Shown in pieces: positions 56,447 to 64,000 of a stretch of 64,000 nucleotides of DNA. The notes beneath the pieces are model-generated. The model searched no databases. It worked only from the letters and a program-made list of their open reading frames with translations, and was not told where the DNA came from. The position numbers and the translations under genes were made by a program. This DNA is from Massilia sp. Se16.2.3 (GTDB lineage: Bacteria > Pseudomonadota > Gammaproteobacteria > Burkholderiales > Burkholderiaceae_D): NCBI RefSeq assembly GCF_014171595.1, contig NZ_CP050451.1, positions 1,364,001-1,428,000 on the forward strand, given 5' to 3'. Numbering within the stretch: the first letter of the stretch is position 1; each line of letters opens with the position of its first letter.

Positions 56447-57978
56447 TTACAAGAACAGCTTGTACACCGGATTGCCGCTCTCGTCCCAATACCGGTAGCC
56501 CAGCGTCGCCAGGAATTCGCGGAACTCGCCCATCTCCCCGGCCGGCACCTGCAGCCCGACCAGGATGCGCCCGACGTCGCCGCCCTGGTTGCGGTAGTGG
56601 AAAAGCGAGATATTCCAGTTCGGCGCCATGCTGTCGAGGAAGCGCATCAGCGCGCCGGGGCGCTCGGGGAATTCGAAGCGGTACAGCAATTCGTCGCGCG
56701 CCAGTGCGCTCTTGCCGCCGACGAGGTGGCGTACGTGCAGCTTGGCCAGTTCGTCGTGGGTGAGGTCGAGCGTGGGGAAATCGTGCTCCTCGAAGGTACG
56801 TGCCAGCAGCTTCGATTCGCCGCGGCTGCCCACCTGCACGCCGACAAAGATGTGGGCTTGGCGTTCGTCGCTGATGCGGTAGTTGAACTCGGTGACGTTG
56901 CGCGGGCCGACCAGGGCGCAGAAGCGGCGGAAGCTGCCGCGCTGCTCGGGGATCGTGACCGCGAACACGGCTTCCCGCGCTTCGCCCAGTTCGGCGCGCT
57001 CGGCGACAAAACGCAGGCGGTCGAAATTCATGTTGGCGCCGCAGGCCACGGCCACCAGGCTTTGTTCGCGCAGCGCCTGTCCTGCCGCCTGCGCGCGCTC
57101 CAGGTAAGCCTTGGCGCCGGCCACCGCCAGCGCGCCGGCCGGCTCGAGGATGCTGCGCGTGTCCGGAACACGTCCTGGATCGCGGCGCAGATCGCATCGG
57201 TGTCGACCAGGATGATCTCGTCCACCACCTGCTGCGCCACGCGGAAGGTCTCTTCGCCCACCAGGCGCACGGCGGTGCCGTCGGAGAACAGGCCGACGTC
57301 CGGCAGCGTCACGCGCTCTCCGGCCTGCAGGCTCCTGGCCATCGCGTCCGAGTCGACGCTCTGCACGCCGACGATGCGGATATCCGGCCGCACCGCTTTT
57401 ACATAGGCACCGATGCCGGAGATCAGGCCGCCGCCGCCGATGGCAACAAAAATCGCGTGGATCGGACTGGAATGCTGGCGCAGGATCTCCATGCCGATCG
57501 TGCCCTGGCCGGCGATCACGTCGGGGTCGTCGAACGGATGCACGAACGTCAAACCCTGCTCGCGTTCGAGGATGAGGGCGTGGTGGTAGGCGTCGGTATA
57601 CGAGTCGCCGTGCAGCACGACTTCCACCGCTGCGCCGCCGCGCGCCTTGACGGCATCGATCTTCACCTGGGGAGTGGTGGTGGGCATGACGATCAGGGCC
57701 CGGCAGCCGAGGCGGGAGGCCGACAGGGCCACGCCCTGCGCATGGTTGCCGGCCGAGGCGCAGATCACGCCGCGCGCCAGCGCTTCCTGGGGCAGGTGCG
57801 CCATCTTGTTGTAGGCGCCGCGCAGCTTGAAGCTGAAGACGCTCTGCATGTCTTCGCGCTTGAAATAGATGCGGTTGCCGAAGCGCTGGGACAGGGTAGG
57901 GGCGAGTTCGAGCGGGGTTTCCTCGGCCACGTCGTAGACGCGGGCGGTGAGGATTTTTTTCAGGTAGTCGATGGTCAT
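56447..57978 (-). CDS. ilvA: Threonine ammonia-lyase, biosynthetic (one frameshift)
   Basis: PLP enzyme producing 2-oxobutanoate for isoleucine. The ATG at 57978 (MTIDYLKKILTARVYDVA) fits the family; the upstream extension is non-coding. PLP Lys in SFKLRGAYNKM and the phosphate-binding Gly loop GGGGLISG are present. The frame breaks near 57164-57168 (a base missing in TTCCGGACACG), after which the second frame supplies the end of the catalytic domain and two ACT-like regulatory domains (about 330-500). The two C-terminal domains mark the isoleucine-inhibited biosynthetic type. Corrected length about 510 aa. Confidence 0.92.
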
Positions 57979-58139
57979 GGTCGGGTCAAAAAGCGGGGCA
58001 GGCGTGAATGGGCGGCCAGTGTCCTGGTTCCTGTGACGCGAGACTGTGTTCCCTTGGCGGATGACCGGGGTGTGCAGTGCGATACGCGGCGCTGGGTGAC
58101 AGCGCACCGTATCGTGTCGGGGCGATGAGTTTTCATCTC

Positions 58140-58145
58140 TATAAT
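58140..58145 (+). promoter_or_regulatory. Candidate -10 element for the YqaA-like gene
   Basis: Perfect TATAAT, 28 bp before the ATG at 58173. No good -35 was found at 16-18 bp, so support is partial. Confidence 0.4.
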
Positions 58146-58172
58146 AAACACCTCCCACTCGAAATTCCACCG

Positions 58173-58676
58173 ATGATCGAAACCGCCGTCCTTTGGCTGC
58201 TCAAGGTCCTTGCCGCTCCCACAGTCGGTCTCACATCGGTATTCCTCATCGCGTTCGTGTCGGCCACCCTGGTGCCGCTCGGCTCCGAGCCGGCCGTGTT
58301 CGCCGTCGTGAAGGCCAACGAGGCCATGTTCTGGCCGGCGATCATCGTCGCCACGATCGGCAATACCCTGGGCGGCGCGGTCGACTACTACCTCGGCTAC
58401 CGCGCGAAGATCGCCTTCGCCAGGGAGCGCCAGAGCCGCTGGTTCGGCTGGCTGGCGAAATACGGTTCGAAAACCATGCTGCTGTCCTGGGTGCCCGGCA
58501 TCGGCGACCCCTTGTGCACGCTGGCCGGCTGGCTGCACCTGCCGTTCTGGTCGAGCGTGATGTACATGGCGATCGGGAAGTTCGGGCGCTACCTGACGAT
58601 GACGGCGGTGCTGCTGTATGTGCCGGACGGATTCTGGAAGCGGGTGGGCGACATGATCACGCAGGTGACCGGGTAG
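58173..58676 (+). CDS. YqaA family (SNARE/DedA-like) inner-membrane protein
   Basis: 167 aa from the ATG at 58173 (MIETAVLWLLKVLAAPTVGL). Four to five membrane helices with the VTT/DedA-type re-entrant pattern: FVSATLVPLGSEPAVFA, IGNTLGGAVDYYLGY, SWVPGIGDPLCTLAGWLHLPF. The Gly-x-x-Asp-Pro segment and amphipathic re-entrant loops suggest a lipid-transport or transporter-like role. Substrate unknown. Divergent from ilvA. Confidence 0.88.
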   Translation: MIETAVLWLLKVLAAPTVGLTSVFLIAFVSATLVPLGSEPAVFAVVKANEAMFWPAIIVATIGNTLGGAVDYYLGYRAKIAFARERQSRWFGWLAKYGSKTMLLSWVPGIGDPLCTLAGWLHLPFWSSVMYMAIGKFGRYLTMTAVLLYVPDGFWKRVGDMITQVTG

Positions 58677-58690
58677 GCGGACGCGGCGAT

Positions 58691-58855
58691 GTAGGGTAGG
58701 CGGCTCCGCCCGGAGCCTGCACCTACGGGGCATATGCGCCGCCTGCGCGTTCAAGCGACGCGTGATCGGTCTACACCTTGCGCTCTCCCTTCGTGAAGCT
58801 TCCTGGTGCATCAAGCATGCATTGGACGCGCAGGCGGCATGGCCGCCTACCCTAC
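58691..58855. repeat. GTAGGGTRG inverted-repeat element, copy G
   Basis: Begins GTAGGGTAGGCGGCTCCG and ends GGCCGCCTACCCTAC. Inner pieces GCGCCGCCTGCGCGTTCAA and GGACGCGCAGGCGGC repeat the nested-arm design. It lies 15 bp after the yqaA-like gene, in a 378-bp gap. Confidence 0.85.
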
Positions 58856-58920
58856 GCGATTTGGGTACTATCTACACACGAGATATATTCCATGCTCAAC
58901 CGGCGTTTTTTGCAAAGCAA

Positions 58921-58948
58921 ATTTGCATGCAGGGCTGCCTATGCAAAT
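58921..58948. promoter_or_regulatory. Inverted repeat upstream of the FAD/Fe-S oxidoreductase
   Basis: ATTTGCAT (58921-58928) and ATGCAAAT (58941-58948) with a 12-bp spacer that itself holds GCAG/CTGC. It lies about 107 bp before the ATG at 59055, in an AT-rich part of the gap. It could be an operator or an RNA hairpin in the leader. No start site is assigned. Confidence 0.4.
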
Positions 58949-59054
58949 ATAGTTGCGTAGCGGCCTTGGATGCAATAACCCGAACCCAGCGTTGTGCGCC
59001 GCAATAAGCTAGAATGGTTGTCCTTCGGGCCAGTCCTATACCGCGATCTCATCC

Positions 59055-62000
59055 ATGAACGCCCCAGCACACGTCCACACCCTGCTCGCCGATAACGCAC
59101 CGGCACGCCTGCGCGAAATCCCCTACAACTACACCTCGTTCTCGGACCGCGAAATCGTCATTCGCCTGCTCGGCGAATCCTGCTGGCAGCTGCTCGATAC
59201 GCTGCGCGGCGCACGCCAGACGGGGCGCTCGGCGCGCATGCTCTACGAGGTCCTGGGCGACATCTGGGTAGTGCGCAGGAACCCCTACCTGCAGGACGAC
59301 ATGCTGGACAACCCGAAGCGGCGCCAGAAGCTGATCGACGCGCTGCACCATCGCCTGGCCGAAGTGGACAAGCGCCGCACCAGTGTGGATGCGAGCGAAG
59401 GCGGGAGCGAAGGCGAGGGCGCCAGCGCGCTCGCCCGCAGCGAAGCTGTCGCCCAATTGCTGGCCGCCGCACGCCAGGCCGTGGACGACTTCGGCCGCGA
59501 GTTCCGCGAGATGTACGACCTCAGGAAGCGCGCCCGCGCCGTGCTCGGCGCCTATACCGACAAACGCAACATCCGCTTCGACGGCATGCACCGCGTCTCG
59601 CACGTGACCGACGCCACCGACTGGCGCGTCGAATATCCCTTCCTGGTGCTGGTACCCGACAGCGAGGAAGAGATGGCGGGCCTCGTGAAAGGCTGCATCG
59701 AACTCGGGCTGACCATCATTCCGCGCGGCGGCGGCACCGGCTACACGGGCGGCGCGATTCCCCTGACCGCCAAGTCGGCCGTCATCAACACCGAAAAGCT
59801 GATTGGTCTCGGCGAAGTCGAGATGACACGCCTGCCGGGCCTCGAGCGCGACTACGCGACCATCCATACCGGCGCCGGCGTCGTCACCCAGCGCGTCTCG
59901 CAGGCAGCCGAAAAGGCCGGCTTCGTGTTCGCGGTGGACCCCACCTCGGCGCACGCGTCCTGCATCGGCGGGAACATCGCGATGAATGCCGGCGGCAAGA
60001 AAGCGGTGTTGTGGGGCACTGCGCTCGACAACCTCGCCTCCTGGCGCATGGTCGACCCGAACGGCGACTGGCTGGAAGTCACGCGCATCAATCACAATCT
60101 GTCGAAGATCCACGACGCGCCGACCGCCGAATTCCTGCTCGAATGGACCCATCCCGCCGTGAAGGGTGCGCCGAAAGGCGAACCATTCCGCACCGAGACC
60201 TTGACCATCGAAGGCCGCAAGTTCCGCAAGGAGGGCCTCGGTAAGGACGTCACCGACAAGTTCCTCTCGGGCCTGCCCGGCATCCAGAAGGAGGGCACCG
60301 ATGGCCTGATCACCTCCAGCCGCTGGATCCTGCACAAGATGCCGAAGTTCACGCGCACGGTGGCGCTGGAATTCTTCGGCCAGGCGCGCGACGCGATTCC
60401 CTCGATCGTCGAAATCAAGGATTACCTCGACAGCCTGCCGAAAAGCGGCAAGCCGGAATTCGAGACACTGCGTCTCGCCGGCCTCGAGCACCTCGACGAG
60501 CGCTACCTGCGCGCGGTCGGCTATGCCACCAAGTCCAAGCGCGGCGTGCTGCCCAAGATGGCGCTGTTCGGCGACATCGTCGGCGACGACGAGAACGCGG
60601 TGGCAATCGCGGCCTCGGAAGTCGTGCGCATTGCGAACACCCGCGTCGGCGAAGGTTTTATCGCCGTCAGCCCGGAAGCGCGAAAAAAATTCTGGCTCGA
60701 CCGCGCCCGCACCGCGGCGATTGCCCGCCACACCAACGCGTTTAAAATCAACGAGGACGTCGTCATTCCGCTGAACCGGATGGGCGAATACACCGACGGC
60801 ATCGAGCGCATCAACATCGAGCTGTCGATCAAGAACAAGCTGCAACTGGCCGAACAGCTGCACACCTATCTCTCGGGCGGCCACCTGCCGCTGGAGAAGA
60901 GCGATGACGCCACCGGCGACGGCGTGGCACGCGACGAGATCATGGGCGACCGCCCGCAGCAGAACCGTGGCCCTCGTCGACGCCGTGCGCGCGCGCTGGA
61001 GCTATGTGCTGGCCAATCTCGACCAGCCGCTGCGCGCCGTCCACGCCCGGCTGGACGAACTCGGCCTCGGCCAACTGTCGAACGCTGTTGATGTGCGCAT
61101 CGGCCAGCATCCCCATGCCACCCTGTTCGACCTGGTCCAGGACCATACGCTGCGCATCTCGTGGAAGACGGACCTGCGCGCGCCGCTGCGCCAGATCTTC
61201 AATGGCGCGGCCTACAAATGCATCCTCGACGAGTGCACGGCCATCCACGGCCGCGTGCTGCGCTCGCGCGTGTTCGTCGCGCTGCACATGCACGCGGGCG
61301 ACGGCAACGTCCATACGAACCTGCCGGTGAACTCCGACGATTACGCGATGCTGCAGGACGCCCACAAGGCGGTGGAGCGCATCATGAAGCTGGCGCGTTC
61401 GCTCGACGGCGTGATCTCGGGCGAACACGGCATCGGCATCACCAAGCTCGAATTCCTGATGGAAGACGAAATCCAGTCCTTCCGCGACTACAAGCTGCGC
61501 GTCGACCCGGAAGGGCGCTTCAACAAGGGCAAGCTCCTCAATTTGAAGGATGCCCACGCCGACCTGCGCAACGCCTACACGCCGTCCTTCGGCCTGATGG
61601 GGCACGAGTCGCTGATCATGCAGCAGAGCGACATCGGCGAGATCGCCAATTCCATCAAGGACTGCCTGCGCTGCGGGAAGTGCAAGCCGGTCTGCACGAC
61701 CCACGTGCCGCAATCGAATCTGCTGTACTCGCCGCGCGACAAGATCCTGGCGACGTCCGCCCTGATCGAAGCCTTCCTGTATGAGGAGCAGACCCGCCGC
61801 GGCGTGTCGATCCGCCACTGGGAAGAGTTCGAGGACGTGTCGGATCACTGCACCGTATGCCACAAGTGCGTGACCCCGTGCCCGGTGAACATCGACTTCG
61901 GCGACGTCTCGATGAACATGCGTAACCTGCTGCGCAAGATGGACAAGCGCAGTTTCAAACCGGCCAACCGCGCAGCGATGTTCTTCCTGAACGCGACCGA

Positions 62001-63075
62001 CCCCACCACCATCAACGCCACCCGCGCGGCGATGGTCGGCATCGGCTTCAAGGCCCAGCGCATGGGCAACCGCCTGCTGAAGAAGTTCGCAAAAGAGCAG
62101 ACCGCGGCACCGCCACCGACCACGGGCAAGGCGCCCGTGCGCGAGCAGGTGATCCACTTCATCAACAAGAAAATGCCGGGCAACCTGCCGAAGAAGACGG
62201 CGCGCGCGCTGCTCGACATCGAGGACGACAAGGTCATCCCGATCATCCGCAATCCGAAGGCGACGAATGCCGACAGCGAAGCGGTGTTCTACTTCCCCGG
62301 CTGCGGCTCCGAACGCCTGTTCTCGCAGGTGGGACTGGCGACCCAGGCGATGCTGTGGGAAGTGGGCGTGCAGACCGTGCTGCCGCCGGGCTACCTGTGC
62401 TGCGGTTACCCCCAGCGGGGAGCGGGCCAGTACGACAAGGCCGACAAGATGATGACGGATAACCGGGTGCTGTTCCACCGTATGGCGAATACCCTGAACT
62501 ACCTCGATATCAAGACGGTGCTGGTCTCGTGCGGCACCTGCTACGACCAGTTGGCGACCTACGAATTCGAGAAGATCTTCCCGGGCTGCCGCATCATGGA
62601 CATCCACGAATACCTGCTCGAAAAGGGCGTCAGGCTGGAAGGCGTATCGGGTACGCGCTACATGTACCACGACCCCTGCCACACGCCGATGAAGCAGCAG
62701 GATGCGGTGAAAACCGTGAACGCGCTGGTGCAGACCTTCGATAACGTCAAAATCGAGAAGAACGAGCGCTGCTGCGGCGAGTCCGGCACCTTTGCCGTGA
62801 CGCGTCCGGACATCGCCACCCAGGTGCGCTTCCGCAAGGAGAGCGAAGTCGAGAAGGGCGCGGCCAGGCTGCGTGAGGACGGCTTCGATGGCCAGGTCAA
62901 GGTGCTGACCAGCTGCCCGTCCTGCCTGCAAGGCCTGTCGCGCTACAATGCCGACGCCGGCACCTCGGCCGATTACATCGTGGTCGAAATCGCGCGGCAT
63001 TTGCTGGGCGAGAACTGGCTGCCGGATTACGTCGCGCGCGCCAACAGCGGCGGCATCGAAAGGGTGCTGGTATGA
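59055..63075 (+). CDS. Fused FAD-linked oxidase and Fe-S/CCG-domain oxidoreductase (DUF3683 type), one frameshift
   Basis: Very large, about 1,339 aa. N-terminal DUF3683-like region (about 1-165), FAD-binding type 4 domain (about 190-330, [26 protein letters not shown]), FAD-oxidase C-terminal domain (to about 850, [24 protein letters not shown]), two [4Fe-4S] loops ([23 protein letters not shown]) and two CCG domains ([17 protein letters not shown]). This is the fused form of a D-2-hydroxyacid/D-lactate dehydrogenase with a GlpC-like electron-transfer part. The frame breaks near 60964 (one A too many in CAGAACC). The exact substrate is unknown. Stop overlaps the HIT gene. Confidence 0.88.
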
Positions 63076-63515
63076 CCGAACAAAGCCTGCGTGAACCGGG
63101 CTGCGAATTGTGCAGCCTGTCCATGCCGACCGTATGGGAAGACGACAAGCTGGCCGTCATCATCGTCGACGACGCCAACTATCCCGGCTTTTGCCGCGTC
63201 ATCTGGCGCGACCACGTGCGCGAGATGAGCGACCTGGCGAAGGATGACCGCCTGCGCCTGATGGACGCCGTGCACGCCGTGGAGCTGGCCGTGCGCGAGG
63301 TGATGGCACCTACCAAAGTGAATGTCGCCAGCCTGGGCAACGTGGTACCCCACCTGCACTGGCACGTCATTCCGCGCTACCCCGACGATGCCCATTTCCC
63401 CGCGCCGGTCTGGGCCACCGCTAGCCGCGCCACCGACGACAGCGTCCTGGCCGCACGCCGCGCGCTGCTGCCGCAACTGGCGGACGCGATTGTCCGCTAC
63501 ATGAAACAAGCTTGA
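63072..63515 (+). CDS. HIT family protein (histidine triad hydrolase)
   Basis: 147 aa. An N-terminal Cys pair (CELC) is followed by the HIT fold with the triad HLHWHVI (His-x-His-x-His). The ATG at 63072 overlaps the upstream stop (ATGA). Probable nucleotide-phosphoramidate or dinucleotide hydrolase. Usually found before DUF971 in betaproteobacteria. Confidence 0.92.
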   Translation: MTEQSLREPGCELCSLSMPTVWEDDKLAVIIVDDANYPGFCRVIWRDHVREMSDLAKDDRLRLMDAVHAVELAVREVMAPTKVNVASLGNVVPHLHWHVIPRYPDDAHFPAPVWATASRATDDSVLAARRALLPQLADAIVRYMKQA

Positions 63516-63525
63516 GAGAACCACC

Positions 63526-63939
63526 ATGCCTATCCCAACCGACCTGACCGTCCGCCAGCAATCGCGCGTCCTCGAGATCGCTTTCGACGATGGCAGCAGC
63601 TTTTCGATCCCGCTGGAACTGATGCGCGTCTATTCGCCCTCGGCCGAAGTGAAAGGCCATGGTCCGGGCCAGGAAACCCTGCAAGTCGGCAAGCGCGAAG
63701 TCAGCATCCGCGGCGTCGAGCCGGTCGGCAATTACGCGATCAAGCCGCTGTTTACCGACGGCCACGAGAGCGGCATCTTTACCTGGGATTATCTGTACAA
63801 GCTGGGCAGCGAGCAGGACGCACTGTGGCAGGATTACCTGAACCGGCTGCATGCGGCCGGCTTCGAGGGCGACAGCGGGCGCGAGACAGGGACCGTGCTG
63901 CCAGGCGCGACCGTGCGCACCGGGTGCCACAGCCATTGA
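63526..63939 (+). CDS. DUF971 (gamma-butyrobetaine hydroxylase-like N-terminal) protein
   Basis: 137 aa, ATG at 63526. GBBH-like domain of about 90 residues with LELMRVYSPSAEVKGHG and the conserved GIFTWDYLYKLG. It lacks any oxygenase domain. In related genomes this gene precedes ubiE; the window ends too soon to show that. Possible role in Fe-S protein maturation or ubiquinone-related functions is not shown here. Confidence 0.9.
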   Translation: MPIPTDLTVRQQSRVLEIAFDDGSSFSIPLELMRVYSPSAEVKGHGPGQETLQVGKREVSIRGVEPVGNYAIKPLFTDGHESGIFTWDYLYKLGSEQDALWQDYLNRLHAAGFEGDSGRETGTVLPGATVRTGCHSH

Positions 63940-63957
63940 GTTGTCACCCGTGGATTG

Positions 63958-64000
63958 GTAGGGTAGGCGGCTCGGCCGCGACCGTCATGTCCAGGCAGCA
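63958..64000. repeat. GTAGGGTRG inverted-repeat element, copy H (cut by window end)
   Basis: Starts GTAGGGTAGGCGGCTCGG, as in copies F and G, 18 bp after the DUF971 stop. The right half is outside the window. Confidence 0.75.

Noticed and set aside
59049..60884. 611-codon leftward ORF
   Set aside because: Shadow of the FAD domain of the same gene.
60940..63000. 686-codon leftward ORF
   Set aside because: Shadow of the Fe-S oxidoreductase; His/Val/Ala/Arg-rich with no family features.
13208..64000. CRISPR array as an explanation for the GTAGGGTRG repeats
   Set aside because: Copies are single, kilobases apart, inverted and without regular spacers; no cas gene is present.

Overview
The window is chromosomal DNA of a GC-rich betaproteobacterium. 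The best fit is an Oxalobacteraceae member close to Massilia or Duganella. This rests on gene content and gene order (mrcA | pilMNOPQ | aroKB | dgt; ispE - tRNA-Gln - prs - rplY - pth; kdsD-kdsC-lptCAB-rpoN-hpf; fused FAD oxidase - HIT - DUF971), not on a database search. No rRNA, prophage, integrase, transposase or CRISPR array is visible. One tRNA, tRNA-Gln(TTG), is present.

Layout. 1-1.9 kb: 5' part of mrcA (PBP1a), leftward. 2.4-7.4 kb: type IV pilus alignment and secretin operon pilMNOPQ. 7.5-9.6 kb: a large Ig-like lipoprotein gene lying between pilQ and aroK. 9.6-13.2 kb: aroK, aroB, dgt and a membrane protein. 13.3-17.2 kb, leftward: mutM, a dynamin-like GTPase and mutY. 17.3-20.7 kb: TPR lipoprotein, lolB, ispE. 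20.8-23.5 kb: tRNA-Gln, prs, rplY, pth. 23.6-30.4 kb: accessory genes (a GGDEF protein, a membrane protein, a vanadium haloperoxidase/PAP2 enzyme, a zinc-ribbon glutaredoxin, a patatin-like hydrolase) and ychF. 30.5-32.0 kb, leftward: a three-gene overlapping operon hcp / L,D-transpeptidase-fold protein / membrane-anchored small protein. It looks like an orphan type VI secretion effector-immunity cassette. 32.2-34.3 kb: Pho box and phoX. 34.4-40.8 kb, leftward: a two-partner secretion pair (tpsA with MBG repeats, tpsB). 41-45.2 kb: MOSC protein, GAF-GGDEF protein, Kef-type antiporter. 45.3-50.9 kb: Kdo/LPS-transport/sigma-54 cluster. 51-58.7 kb: a CoA hydrolase, then leftward rapZ, hprK, ptsN, queF and ilvA, then a YqaA-like protein. 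59-63.9 kb: fused FAD/Fe-S oxidoreductase, HIT protein, DUF971 protein.

Two features run through the whole window. First, at least thirteen genes, several normally essential or highly conserved (lolB, kdsD, rpoN, ilvA, aroK), carry single-base indels, often but not always in G/C runs, and tpsA also has an in-frame stop. Intact protein families continue across each break, so most are probably sequence errors rather than decay. I give full-length coordinates and mark each break. Second, eight intergenic copies (one cut by the window edge) of an inverted-repeat element with GTAGGGTRG ends occur from 13 kb onward, and two copies of a different ACAAAACC-type inverted repeat occur at 2.0 and 22.8 kb.

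The observations most worth following are the hcp/L,D-transpeptidase/putative immunity operon with a hairpin over the hcp ribosome binding site, the Pho box in front of phoX, the GTAGGGTRG repeat family, and the inverted rapZ-hprK-ptsN block next to rpoN-hpf.
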